A stretch of 64,000 nt of DNA, taken from positions 4,161,339 through 4,225,338 of the forward strand of contig NZ_CP036292.1 of the NCBI RefSeq assembly GCF_007751715.1, in the 5' to 3' direction. Position numbers and translations under genes: made by a program. Position 1 is the stretch's first letter. Every line of letters starts with the position of its first letter. Shown one piece after another: positions 49,576 to 60,100 of the stretch. The stretch is from Rosistilla oblonga. GTDB taxonomy: Bacteria > Planctomycetota > Planctomycetia > Pirellulales > Pirellulaceae. The notes beneath the pieces were generated by a model, which worked only from the letters and a program-made list of their open reading frames with translations, searched no databases and had not been told where the DNA came from.

Positions 49576-51185
49576 CGTGCCACTCCGCTAACCAAGGTTG
49601 TTTTGGGGCGATTGCGATCGGTCTGGCTGCCTTCGGTCGCAGGGGAATCGACGCCAACACTTCCCACCGGCGGCCGCTTCGCCTTCGAATCGCGAGCCTC
49701 GGCGGTCATCACCGGTAAGCCGTCGCGTGGATCGTTGACCGGGGAGATGATCACCGAAGCAAGCTTTGATACATCGGCGGGCGAAGCGCCATCGCTGTCG
49801 TCCGCGGATGCAGCGGTTCGGGCCATTCGATGCTCTGGTAAACGAGCGTCGACGATTACGTCGCCATCGATCTGCCCGACGACTTCGATTTGGACGATCC
49901 GCATCTTGCCATCGCGATTGATCCAGATCCGGTCGCCGGGGCGAATCGCCGATTCGGAAACGCGATACAACGGACGCGTCGCGTCGACGTGCAGGTGAAC
50001 CGAAACAAACATCCCTCGCAACAATTGCCGCGGTCCGTCGATACCACGTTCGACGCCGGGCGAGTCCGGCGACTGGTCGTTCGCAGATTCCCGGGCGAGA
50101 GCAAATGCGTTGGTCCGTATCCTTTCAACCGCTTCGGGCGAGTCGACGCGAAACAGACAGGGAAAGGTCCGCGTATCCTGGTCGATCCCAGCGCCATCGA
50201 TCCGTTTCAGCACCGCCGCCCATTGATAGGTTCGGTTGCCCAAACGGTATTCGATGTTGCAATTGACTTCGGGCAGGTGGTGTGCTGCGGAGGAGCCGGC
50301 CTCTTCGAGATTGGCAACGGAGTTGCGGGCGTTCCAGACCCAATACATCTGTTCGACTGTCAGGTTCGACCGTACCTCGACGGCGCTGACATCTTCGATC
50401 GTGACAAACGAAGTTCCCGCCGCGACAAACGATTGCTCTTCGACGTTACTCATCACCACGCGGCCGCGGATCGGAGCGCGAACAACGGTGCGGTCCAAGT
50501 CCAACTGAGCTCGCCGCCGCGCGACCTCCGTCGACGCTTGCCGTTCCACGATCAGCTTCCGCTGCGCTTCGAGCTCGCGGCGTCGGTTTTGCAGTTCGAC
50601 CACCGCAGCGCTGGCCGAAAGTTCGGCCTCCTCCGCGGCGTCGACCTCGGCGATCGAAGCAGCATTTTGTTGGATCAACGAATGGGCTCGCTTGCTCGCC
50701 GCTTCGGTCAATCGAGCGCGACGTTGGGAGAGCGCAACCAATTGATCGGTGTTTTGAATACTGACATCGATCGCTTCCAGCTCAGCCGCTTCCTGATTCT
50801 GCTGGGAGACCAATCGCTGCACTTCGAGTTCGTATTCGATCGGATCCAACCGAACCAACACCTCGTCCTTATCGACCATCCGCCCCGCACGCATGTTGGG
50901 GGACAGCTCGACGACACGTCCGGCGACCTCGGTCGCCAATCGGATCTCGCGGAGCGGAACGACGACGCCGTTAGCGGTCAACGAAACGGGGCCCTCATGA
51001 ATTCGCAGCGTTTCGGTATCGACGACCGTCGCCGCCGGTTTGGGCGGCTTTGACATCGCCGGACGCTCGCGTTTGCCCAGTTTGGTGTAGGCGATCACGC
51101 ACATCGTGAGCACGCTGGCGGAGACTGCGAAGTTGATAAACAGATGGACGCGAGAACGCCTAGCCGCAACGTTTGATTCATTCAT
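49572..51185 (-). CDS. RND efflux periplasmic adaptor (membrane fusion protein)
   Basis: A 537-residue HlyD/AcrA-type adaptor. An N-terminal membrane anchor (VHLFINFAVSASVLTMCVIAYT) leads to the first lipoyl half-motif with the barrel domain (VVPLREIRLATEVAGRV), a long helical hairpin at about residues 130-240, and a second lipoyl/beta-barrel part with TVVRAPIRGRVVMSNVEEQ. The adaptor bridges the pump and an outer-membrane channel. ATG 51185 is preferred; the frame stays open to 51653 but that part is repeat-rich intergenic DNA. It is larger than usual because of extra C-terminal residues of low complexity. Confidence 0.9.
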   Translation of the reverse strand: MNESNVAARRSRVHLFINFAVSASVLTMCVIAYTKLGKRERPAMSKPPKPAATVVDTETLRIHEGPVSLTANGVVVPLREIRLATEVAGRVVELSPNMRAGRMVDKDEVLVRLDPIEYELEVQRLVSQQNQEAAELEAIDVSIQNTDQLVALSQRRARLTEAASKRAHSLIQQNAASIAEVDAAEEAELSASAAVVELQNRRRELEAQRKLIVERQASTEVARRRAQLDLDRTVVRAPIRGRVVMSNVEEQSFVAAGTSFVTIEDVSAVEVRSNLTVEQMYWVWNARNSVANLEEAGSSAAHHLPEVNCNIEYRLGNRTYQWAAVLKRIDGAGIDQDTRTFPCLFRVDSPEAVERIRTNAFALARESANDQSPDSPGVERGIDGPRQLLRGMFVSVHLHVDATRPLYRVSESAIRPGDRIWINRDGKMRIVQIEVVGQIDGDVIVDARLPEHRMARTAASADDSDGASPADVSKLASVIISPVNDPRDGLPVMTAEARDSKAKRPPVGSVGVDSPATEGSQTDRNRPKTTLVSGVAR

Positions 51186-51336
51186 GCGGTTGTCCCAATC
51201 GGAGGGGTGTGTTGCTGGTGGAAGGTCGAGCGCTCTGCCCCGCACTCGGTGAACTCGTCCCCAAGTCATGCGAAAACGCCAGCCGGCCGGGGCCAATTTT
51301 TCGCAAGAATCGCGGAAGACAAGGAATTCCAGGCGG

Positions 51337-51400
51337 GTCGACGCATTAAGAAAGCGAAATCGGTAGGCCATATGGCCTACCGATTTCGCGTTGCGTCGAC
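51337..51400. repeat. Perfect 36-bp palindrome with outer arms
   Basis: The arms run 51354-51371 and 51372-51389 and are exact complements (left arm GCGAAATCGGTAGGCCAT). Outer arms of nine bases (GTCGACGCA, 51337-51345, and TGCGTCGAC, 51392-51400) add a second layer. This is a strong cruciform or RNA hairpin former. Confidence 0.92.
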
Positions 51401-51706
51401 GATTTCGAGGCTCCCAAGCCGCGGAGGCGGCGGTCGCACAAAGCCTGCGGCGCCAGCCGCAGGATCGGCATCCAGAGTCCGGAACGAAGAAGCCTCGGCA
51501 GGGGCGACAGAGACGTCTGGCAAGCAAATTGCCAGGCCGATGGATTGGGCCATGCAAATGGCTGGAGCTTTGCCCCGTCAGACGAAAGAGCACCGCGCGT
51601 TTGGGCATTGTGTTCCGGAGGAGCGCCGCTGCGCGACGACCTCCGGCTACCATCTTTCATCCCTTCGGGATCTCGTGGGGCCGGACACAACCGCCGTTGC
51701 ATCCCA

Positions 51707-51962
51707 TCGACCGCAACGCGGGCGCACCGGTTCCGGATATAGTCGATCGCAACGCGGGCGCACCGGTTCCGGATATAGGGCCGAAGGCCAGGCGATTTGC
51801 ATTGCCCAGGCCAACGGCCTGGGCCCCCATGACACGCGAAAATCGGAAGGGCCAACGGCCCCGCAATTTGTTAGCAAATCGATCCGCCCCTCACAAATCG
51901 CCGGGCCGATGGCCCTATGGATTTCACGAGGCAATCACGCCCCCCAGGCCGTTGGCCTGGGC
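51707..51962. repeat. Cluster of short palindromes and a 36-bp direct repeat
   Basis: Two direct copies, 36 bases apart, start at 51707 and 51743 (TCGAYCGCAACGCGGGCG...) and contain the self-complementary ACCGGT core. After them lie at least five small palindromes of the GGCCnnnGGCC type, for example CCCAGGCCAACGGCCTGGG near 51805 and its reverse complement near 51944. They look like eroded REP-type sequences. Confidence 0.7.
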
Positions 51963-52052
51963 TAAGCAAATGGCTGGAGCTTCGCTCCGCAAAACGAATG
52001 CAAAACGGATGGGAGCTTCGCCTTGACCAGGGGCGCTCGCTTTCTCATCCGG

Positions 52053-53555
52053 CTACGAATTGCTTTCGTCGCTCAGTATCGCGTGCAGCGTCGCGGTGAC
52101 ATCGGGGTTGTTGTAGATGCGATCGATCAGGTCGGCGTAGGTCTTTGTAAATCGCTGGTTTTCGGCGAGGTCGCCGAAGACCGATTGAACTTTCAAAAAC
52201 GCTAACGGGTCATCGCCGGTTTTCCTTGCCGCGGCGTGCAGTTCCGCTTTCAGACCGTCGGTGATTTCCAACGCCTTGCCGTGTCGATCGACTTGTTTGT
52301 CGCTGTAATAACACCAGGCGGCGAGGACTAGCGTGGCGTAGCGGATGCTGCCACCGCTGGCCAAGTTCTCGCGGATCGTGGGGATCAGAAAGACTGGCAG
52401 TTTGCTGGAACTCTCCAGACAGATCCGCGACAGACTGTCCCTGATCTTGGGATTGCCGAACCGCTCGATCAACGTCTGTTTGTATTCATCTAAGTCGATG
52501 CCGGCGACAGCATCCAACACCGGCGTCGCTTCGCGGTCGAAGAATTGGCGAAGGTACTGGGCGAACAGATCGTCGCCAATCGCTTGGTCGATCGTCTCGT
52601 GACCGAAGACCGAACCAAGGATCCCCAACACGGAATGCCCGGCGTTCAACAGCCGCAGCTTCATCTTCTCGTAGGGCGTCACATCGGGAACAAACTGGAC
52701 GCCTACGTCTTGCCAGTCGGGTCGGCCGGCGGAGAAGTCGTCTTCGACAACCCATTGGCAAAACGGTTCACAGGCAACGGGCCACTTGTCGTCCAGCCCG
52801 AACTCGGTGCGCAGGAAGTCGATGTCGGCGTCGCTGGTCACGGGGGTGATCCGGTCGACCATCGCGTTGGGGAAGCTGACTTCTTGCTCGATCCAATCGG
52901 CCAGCTGCGGATCTTGCAGCCGCGCAAATCCGATCAGCATCTTCCGCGTCAGATCGCCGTTGTGCTGGATGTTGTCGCACGATTGGACAGTAAACGCGGG
53001 CAGCCCCTGTTGGCGACGCTTCGCCAATGCCGCGGTCATAAATCCGAAGACCAACCGTGGTTGCAACGGGTGATCGATGTCGTGCTGCGCGTCGGGATTC
53101 GACGCGTTGAACTCACCGGTCGCGGGATCGACGTTGTAGCCTCCTTCGGTGATCGTCAGCGAAACGATCTTTGTCGAGGGATCGGCCATCCGGTCGATGA
53201 CCGCTGCCGGGTCGTCGCATCCCATCAGAAAATCGACGATCGATCCGATCACTCGCGTTTCGATCCCACCGTCGGGACGCTTGACGATCAGCGTATACAA
53301 GTAGTCTTGGTCTCGCAGAATCGTCGCCATCTTGCGGTCCGGTTCTCGCAGGCCGACGCCGCAGATTCCCCACTGCGGATCGCCGCCGGCCGCAAGCAAT
53401 TGGTCGGTGTAAAACGCTTCGTGAGCGCGATGGAATCCGCCCACCCCGACGTGAACGATCCCCGTCGTCAGGCGACTGCGGTCGTAAGTCGGCCGGGCGA
53501 TTTGGCTGGGAAGTTGATCGAGGTTCTGTTGCGTCAGGGGAAGCTGTCGGTTCAT
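52053..53555 (-). CDS. Mannitol dehydrogenase-family oxidoreductase
   Basis: A 500-residue polyol or hexuronate dehydrogenase of the long-chain mannitol dehydrogenase family. The NAD-binding start is IVHVGVGGFHRAH at about residues 31-43. The C-terminal domain has the family's catalytic Lys/Asn/His motif in KLRLLNAGHSVLG. Substrates in the family include mannitol, altronate, fructuronate and arabinitol; the sequence does not separate them. ATG 53555 overlaps the stop of the upstream permease by four bases, so the two are translationally coupled. That suggests the permease imports the substrate or its precursor. Confidence 0.91.
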   Translation of the reverse strand: MNRQLPLTQQNLDQLPSQIARPTYDRSRLTTGIVHVGVGGFHRAHEAFYTDQLLAAGGDPQWGICGVGLREPDRKMATILRDQDYLYTLIVKRPDGGIETRVIGSIVDFLMGCDDPAAVIDRMADPSTKIVSLTITEGGYNVDPATGEFNASNPDAQHDIDHPLQPRLVFGFMTAALAKRRQQGLPAFTVQSCDNIQHNGDLTRKMLIGFARLQDPQLADWIEQEVSFPNAMVDRITPVTSDADIDFLRTEFGLDDKWPVACEPFCQWVVEDDFSAGRPDWQDVGVQFVPDVTPYEKMKLRLLNAGHSVLGILGSVFGHETIDQAIGDDLFAQYLRQFFDREATPVLDAVAGIDLDEYKQTLIERFGNPKIRDSLSRICLESSSKLPVFLIPTIRENLASGGSIRYATLVLAAWCYYSDKQVDRHGKALEITDGLKAELHAAARKTGDDPLAFLKVQSVFGDLAENQRFTKTYADLIDRIYNNPDVTATLHAILSDESNS

Positions 53556-55276
53556 GTTCGAGCTTGTTGGAGTGATTTCGTGTGTTGCAACGCCCAGTAG
53601 GCGGAGACGAAATAGACGATCGTGAAGACAAATCCCCACGTGTAAAAAATGGCGACGTTGCTTTCATAAGCTGCCATGTCGGGGCTGCCGAACATCACGA
53701 CAATTCCCAGAATCAGTGTAAGCCCCAGCGACAGCCAAGCGACTCCACGCAGGATCTTGTGCAGCGTGGATGTATCGTGTCCGGGCGTCCCTTCGGCGAG
53801 AGCTTGTTGCGTCTGGAACTCTTTAATCGCTTCGTTCCGCTCACGCTCCGCCGCTTCTTGGGCAGGATAGCTGTCGCGAGCTCCGTAAAGACTAGCCAAA
53901 ATCGTATAGAGCACGATCGTGACCGCCCACGTCGGCAGGAACAGATAGAAGAAGGAGATGACTTGTAAGTAGTTCAATCCAAAACCAAACACCAGCCCGG
54001 CAGCCCAAGCGGCGACGGCGGGAGTGCTGTGCGTCAGCCCGCGATATTTCGCCCAGTATCGGGTCAGACCGAGACGCGGGAAGAGGACGTGTTCGGCGAA
54101 GACGATTCCGCCGACCGGAACGACGATCAAACCGGCGTAGGTCAGCAGCGGCAGGATCTGTTTGTAGACAAACGGGAAGCAGGCGATCACGACGGTGACG
54201 ACGCCGACGGTGAAGGTGACTTGCATCCGCGAGTGCTTGTGAAAAATCGCTTGAGCCGCCAGGCCGGCGCGGTACAGGTTCGCGTTCGCTGTCGTCCAAC
54301 CGGCGATGATCACGATCACGTACCCCGAAAGCCCCAACGCTTGGTAAGCCACGTCGCCGGGATCGAGTTCGACAATCGTGCGCTGCAGCAGCACTGCGGT
54401 TCCGGCTCCCATGATGCCCGAAGCGATCCAGGCGATGTAGTGACCAAACAACATCCCGGCACTGGTGCACAGTCCATAGATCGATCGTTTTGCATAGCGC
54501 AGCAGTGCCATGTCGATCAGGCCGAAGTGGGTGATCGTATTGGCTGCCCAAGCGAAACCGATCACCTCCCACAAACCGATCCCCGGCTTCCCCTCGCTGT
54601 TCAGCCCGGTCCAAATCGATTGATCGCCGATCGTGATGAAGTCGGCGAAACTTGTCAGTTGCGTGCGGCCGAGCACCGAATCGGCAAGGGCTGGGAACAA
54701 CGCAAACGCGCCGCAGACAAACATCACGACCAACCATGGACCGCAGATTCCCGAGAACTCGGCGACGGCGTTGAACCCGTACATCGCCACCAAGACAACG
54801 ATCATCCCAACGCCGACGACCACCAACACAAACAGACTGTTCGTCGGATACCACTGCAATTGAGCGGGGATGCCAAACAACAGCCGCACCGCCGTGCTGG
54901 AGACCGTGATCATCGCGGCGGAGATCACCGTGAAGATCAGCACGTTGGCCCAGTTATATAGATCGCTCATCGAATCGCCGGCGATCTTGTGCAGGTACGT
55001 GTAGAGACTCAGCCGCGTTTGAACCGCGATTGGCGTCGTGATCAGAGTCCAGCTGAGGATCGCCAGCACGTTGCCGATCAACAGCCCGATCAAGATGTCC
55101 ATCGTCGTCGCACCGAGGGCGACGAAGGTGGCGCCGATCACAAACTCGGTCGCCGCGACGTGTTCGCCGGCGTAGAGTCCCGCGAAATGAGTCCAGCCGT
55201 GTAACTTGTGCTCGGGAACCGGCAGCTGTTCCGGATTGATCTCAGCGATCGCGGACGAGGCGGATTCGTTTGTCAT
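53552..55276 (-). CDS. NCS1-type cation symporter permease
   Basis: A 574-residue membrane protein with about twelve helices. It fits the NCS1 (purine/cytosine/allantoin) permease family: an N-terminal FAGLYAGEHVAATEFVIGAT, the GLLIGNVLAILSWTLITTPIAVQTRL region, and later WTTANANLYRAGLAAQAIF. The C-terminal 90 residues are charged and cytoplasmic with two further helices. In this family substrates are nucleobases or hydantoins, but here the coupled gene is a polyol or hexuronate-type dehydrogenase, so the true substrate may be a sugar acid or polyol. It is first in a two-gene operon. Confidence 0.78.
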   Translation of the reverse strand: MTNESASSAIAEINPEQLPVPEHKLHGWTHFAGLYAGEHVAATEFVIGATFVALGATTMDILIGLLIGNVLAILSWTLITTPIAVQTRLSLYTYLHKIAGDSMSDLYNWANVLIFTVISAAMITVSSTAVRLLFGIPAQLQWYPTNSLFVLVVVGVGMIVVLVAMYGFNAVAEFSGICGPWLVVMFVCGAFALFPALADSVLGRTQLTSFADFITIGDQSIWTGLNSEGKPGIGLWEVIGFAWAANTITHFGLIDMALLRYAKRSIYGLCTSAGMLFGHYIAWIASGIMGAGTAVLLQRTIVELDPGDVAYQALGLSGYVIVIIAGWTTANANLYRAGLAAQAIFHKHSRMQVTFTVGVVTVVIACFPFVYKQILPLLTYAGLIVVPVGGIVFAEHVLFPRLGLTRYWAKYRGLTHSTPAVAAWAAGLVFGFGLNYLQVISFFYLFLPTWAVTIVLYTILASLYGARDSYPAQEAAERERNEAIKEFQTQQALAEGTPGHDTSTLHKILRGVAWLSLGLTLILGIVVMFGSPDMAAYESNVAIFYTWGFVFTIVYFVSAYWALQHTKSLQQART

Positions 55277-55508
55277 GCGATTTCCGAATAGGTGGATCGC
55301 CTGCGCCGCTGTCGATCGACAGATTGCAACGCTTGAGATCGAGTTGTGGAATCAAAGATGAGTGGATGCCCCAAGGGCGACGGCGAAACGGCGACGTCGA
55401 TGGCAGAAGTCATCGACGCGACGAAACACCCTAATTATCCTAGCAGATCCCGATCCCCGGTCCACTCGATACCGTCCAAGGTTGGCGAGTTCCCCGTTAG
55501 CCGGTCGC

Positions 55509-56690
55509 CTACTTTGTCGGTTTCGCTGGCTCGTGAGGGTACGAATGGTCGTGCTTTTCGTAGTGCTGCCGAAGCAGATCCTTGCCGTAGTCGTTGCCGT
55601 TAGGCGTTCGGACGACGGTATGGATGTGCTCTCGCACAGGAATTCGCCCACGTTGCGGAGCGATCCGGCGTTGGTGATCGAATTCGATAAGGATCACCGG
55701 GCTGTGGACACGGTAATAGAAAACGCCTTCGGGATCGGTCTCGCCGATCCAAGCGAAACAGGTCCGATCGAGGTGCTTTTCGACTTCGGACATCTTCACC
55801 TTGGCGTGACCATCGGCCATGTTGCCGACGTATTCCGCGATAAGTTCCAGCAACAGTTGCCGTTGTTCTTCGTTCAACTTCTTCCCTGGGATGCCCGCGT
55901 AGTCGAGATCGATGTTGTCGTGGAACGCTTCGGCAAGATTGTTAGTTCCTCCTTTTTGACTCGACAGCACCGCTTCGGTTCGCTGCTGCGGATCCAAGGA
56001 TTGCATGAACGTATAGCCCTTATCCTGTTCGTCCTGCATGACAACCGTTCCCTTGAACTTGCCCGAATCGGCGCGGATCGGTTCGCTGCCCATGAAGACC
56101 GGCGACATCACAACCTGATCTCCCAACACAAAATAGTTGATCACCAAGTGATGGCCATCCAGCTGCCAGCCCCAAGGCTCGGTCTGCGACGGTTCGCCCA
56201 TGATCGTGATGTAGTACAACCATTGCCCGTATTCGTCGAACTTGCCCGAGAGCTCGGCGAGCGTCTCGTTCAACTTCATGATGTCCTGGGTCTTCTTCAG
56301 CCCCTTGGCACTCAAGCCGGCTTGCAGCATGTCGAAGGCGGCTTTGCGCTGCGCTTCGTTCATCTCTTCAAAGCTGACGCCCTGCCGCTTATACGAATGT
56401 TGGTTCGCCCATTTCCGCCACTCGATATCGTCGACCGGGAAAGTCGTCCGCGCGCGTTGCGGTTCGCTCAACGTCCCCAGAAACGCATCGGCGGCTTCCA
56501 TTACCGGCTTCGTTGAAACGCCTGTCGATTCGATCGGGAATAATCCCGGTTCCGGCTTCGCCCCCGGAAAGATCCCACGAAACGCTTCGGAGAGCCCCCG
56601 GTCGAATCCAGGTGGTTGAGCGATGGCGGCAAGGATCACCAAGCCCAACAGACCGACGGGGAGAACAAAACGAGTGATCGTTCGATGCAT
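55509..56690 (-). CDS. DUF3500 domain exported protein
   Basis: A 393-residue exported protein. The signal peptide ([20 protein letters not shown]) ends near AIAQ. The body matches the DUF3500 pattern: an N-terminal helix-rich part ([17 protein letters not shown]), then a region with [20 protein letters not shown] and, near the end, [20 protein letters not shown] and [22 protein letters not shown]3500 proteins are common in planctomycetes and other aerobes, with no assigned function. ATG 56690 is preferred over the frame's first Met at 56762. Confidence 0.86.
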   Translation of the reverse strand: MHRTITRFVLPVGLLGLVILAAIAQPPGFDRGLSEAFRGIFPGAKPEPGLFPIESTGVSTKPVMEAADAFLGTLSEPQRARTTFPVDDIEWRKWANQHSYKRQGVSFEEMNEAQRKAAFDMLQAGLSAKGLKKTQDIMKLNETLAELSGKFDEYGQWLYYITIMGEPSQTEPWGWQLDGHHLVINYFVLGDQVVMSPVFMGSEPIRADSGKFKGTVVMQDEQDKGYTFMQSLDPQQRTEAVLSSQKGGTNNLAEAFHDNIDLDYAGIPGKKLNEEQRQLLLELIAEYVGNMADGHAKVKMSEVEKHLDRTCFAWIGETDPEGVFYYRVHSPVILIEFDHQRRIAPQRGRIPVREHIHTVVRTPNGNDYGKDLLRQHYEKHDHSYPHEPAKPTK

Positions 56691-57198
56691 CTTCAATTCC
56701 AAGTTTTGCGAGGTGATACAGGTAGGGTGCAAAGCGAGCGGGCGACAACCATGATAACGCACTGTTGCCGCGATTGGCTAAGGTGAGCTGGAAATCGTTC
56801 AGGACAAATCACTGATCGTGACTAGGCACTCTTGGCAAGTCGAGGCACAGGCGAGGCACCGTATAAATTCCTCGCTTGCACGACGGGGTACAGTTTCCTG
56901 AGACGCTCACGTTTAAAACAGGTGAATAGCCCCGGGAAATCGTTTCGCCCCCGATCCGGCATTCAACGTCAGCTGCCCGCCCGCCAACGGATTTGTAAAT
57001 CGCGGATCTCGCAAGCTGACACAGTGCGGCTGATAGCTCTACCTTTAAAACGGTGATCTGCCCTGGCCGCGCCAGCTACGTCACCGACGCTGCTGTAGGA
57101 TTTGCAATTTGCCCATGCCGACCGGTTGTGATGCGGATAGCATATTCACACAATAGATCGCATCTATGCTGTGACATCGACAATGGAATGATTCTGCA
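56691..57198. other. Divergent intergenic region of 508 bases
   Basis: Lies between the DUF3500 gene and the large hybrid kinase and should carry both promoters. No RNA gene or repeat family of the other gaps was recognised. The last 80 bases before the kinase ATG are AT-richer, as expected for a promoter, but the -35 and -10 boxes cannot be fixed by eye. Confidence 0.4.
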
Positions 57199-60100
57199 AT
57201 GCAAGAGCCCCCCAGCTCAAACCGAGGCGAGACCGCTAGTCCCTCGGCGATTGTCGGTATCGGCTGTGCCGCCGGCGGAATTAAGGCGCTCGAACTGCTG
57301 CTGCACGAACTTCCACGCGGCCTGGGGGCAGCGTTTATCGTCGTCCAACATCTGAACACCGACGAAAGCGATGTGTTGGTCGACTTGATCTCGCCGATGT
57401 CGCCGTTGACAGTGATCCCGCTGGGCGAAAGCCCGCTGCAACTGCGTCCAGATCAGATCTATGTTGTTCCTCAGCGGAGCATCGTTCAGCGCACCGAGGA
57501 GGGCTTTGCAGCGGTCGCCAAACAGAAACCGGACGAACGATCGAACGCGATCGATGGGCTGTTCCAATGCTTGTCCGAATCTTCCACCATTCCCACCGTA
57601 GGCGTTCTGCTGTCGGGGGCGGGGAGCGATGGGACGCTCGGCTTGGCGTCGCTTCGCGATTCGGGCGGACTGACGATCGTCCAAGATCACGCGTCGGCTA
57701 CTCATCCAGAGATGCCACAGAACGCGGCCCCGATCGCTGATCTCGTGCTGACGCCCGACCAACTGGGACGCGAATTGGCCAAGCAGATCCGGCACATCGA
57801 ACTGGCGAAAACGCGACGCGATCTGGAATCGCAAGCTTCGCGGATCGAAGCCAATCTACCGCAGGTCTGCGATGCCTTGCTCGCCGCCACCGAATACGAC
57901 TTTCGCTACTACAAACGGCCGACGTTAATCCGCCGTGTTGCCCGGCGGATGCAGGTGTTGCGAATCCTCGATGCCGACGAATACCTGCGACATCTGCAAG
58001 CTCAGCGCGAGGAAGCTCATGCCCTGTTCCGCGAGCTATTGGTTAGCGTCACCGCATTTTTCCGCGACCAAGATACGTTTGCCACGCTATCGCAGCGAGT
58101 GATCCCGCAACTGTTCGATCGCTATCAAACCGGTGAAGCGATTCGAATCTGGGTACCGGGCTGCGCCACCGGGCAGGAAGCCTATACGATCGCGATGTTG
58201 ATGATCGAGGAGCGGGACCAACGCGGCTCCGACATCGAGATCCAGATCTTTGCTACCGACATCGACCAACGGGCGCTTAACATCGCTCGCGAGGCTAGCT
58301 ATCCGCTGTCGATCAGCAACGAATTGACGCAACAGCGACTCGACCGCTTCTTCCGCAAAGTCGGCAAACAATATCAGGCCAGCAAAGAACTTCGCGACCT
58401 CTGCGTCTTTTCGGTTCACAACCTGATCAGCGATCCGCCGCTGTCGCAGATCGATCTCATCTCCTGCCGCAATCTGTTGATCTATCTCGGCCAACCGTTG
58501 CAGTTGAAACTGATCCCCGTCTTCCACTTTGCGCTGCGGCCCCACGGTTTCCTTTTGTTGGGGCCTTCGGAAAACCTGACCTCCCACCAGGAGATCTTCC
58601 GGCCGATCGACAAGCAGCATCGGATATCGCAACGCAAACCGGGCCCTTCACGGACGAGCGAACTGCTGCCCAGAAGGGACCGCGTGACATCAACGATTCA
58701 TCAAACGGCGACCGAATCGTCGAACGAACTGGACATCCATCACATCTCTCAACGGATCTTGCTGGATGAATTTGCGCCGCGATACGCGATCGTCAACGAA
58801 GATGGGCAATTGGTTTCCACCTCGGCGGGACTCGAACAGTATTTTGAATTCCCCAACGGGCCGTTCGCCAACAACGTCGTCAAGATTGCCAAGTCGGGGC
58901 TGCGGAGTGGGTTGCGTGCATCGCTTCGAGAAGCTCGCGAATCGATGCAAACCGTGCTCCGCGATGGGCTGACGCTGAAGACCGACGAGGGCGTTCAACA
59001 GATTCACTTAACAGTCCAGCCGATGCCCAAGATCGGCGAACAAGCGAGTTTGTTCATGCTCGTTTTTCAAGAGCGGGGCATCGTCGCGTCGCGCAAATCG
59101 GCCGAGGATACGGTGCCGTTTGCCGAAGCTGCGATCGAACAGCTCGAACGCGAACTCGACCAGACGCGGACCGAACTGGAGAGCACCGTCCAAGACTTGG
59201 AAGCCTCCAACGAAGAACTGAAATCCTCCAATGAAGAACTTCGCTCGCTGAACGAAGAACTCCGGTCGGCCAACGAAGAATTGGAGACTTCCAAAGAGGA
59301 GATTCAAGCGGGCATCGAAGCACTCTCGCGGGCTCGCAGCGACCTGCAGAACCTGTTGGATGGGACGCAGATCGCCACGATCTTTTTGGATTCAAGCGGG
59401 AACATCAATAGTTTTACTCCCACGATTCGCGACATCTATAACGTCCGCGATGCCGACGTCGGCCGACCGTTGGCTGAGATCACGCACAAATCGGACAAGA
59501 TGCCCGCGATCCCGCGGGTGGAAAAACTGAGTCACGATATCGCGTACGTCGAAGACGAATTCCAAACGACCGAGAGCCGATGGTTCTTGCGGCGCGTGCT
59601 CCCCTATCGCTATGCCGATCGCGCCGACGGAGTGATTCTGACCTTTGTCGACATCTCCGATCGCAAGCGGGATGAAATGCGTTTGGCGGCGATGCACAGC
59701 GTGACGCAGTTGCTGGTCGACACCGAATCGTTCGATGATGCGGTTCCCCAATTGCTGGAAAGTCTGCGTCAGATCCTTACGGTCGACGTCTGCCTGCTGT
59801 GGCTTGTCGATTCGAAGTCGCAAGAGCTCTATTGCTTTGAATCGAGCGCGTCGGATGTCGCCGCGTCGCTGCAAACATTTGCTGAACGGAGTGGCGATTG
59901 GCGTTTCAAATCGGGAGATGGCTTGCCGGGGCTGGTTTGGAAATCGAAACGGCCGCACTGGATCGAAGACGTGACAGCGACTGGATTCACGGAAGAGGTG
60001 AAGTTCGTTCGCCGCGATCTGGCCCGCGACGCAGGCATCATCAGTGCGATCGCAGCACCGATCTCGACCGGCAAGCAGTTCCGCGGTGCGATCGAGTTCT

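Larger units (their letters stand above)
51186..52052. other. Repeat-rich intergenic region of 867 bases
   Basis: Between the RND adaptor and the mannitol dehydrogenase-family gene, both on the minus strand. It has no gene that I can support, only short frames through repeat DNA. It contains a perfect 36-bp palindrome near 51354, a two-copy 36-bp direct repeat near 51707, and a run of short GGCCnnnGGCC-type palindromes from about 51776 to 51962. GGAGCTTCGCTCC and similar small hairpins recur. Confidence 0.6.

Noticed and set aside
49890-51053. 387-residue plus-strand frame opposite the RND adaptor
   Set aside because: Antisense of a clear adaptor gene with the expected lipoyl motifs.
51207-51965. 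252-residue frame across the repeat-rich gap
   Set aside because: It runs through palindromes and direct repeats and has no domain or ribosome binding site.
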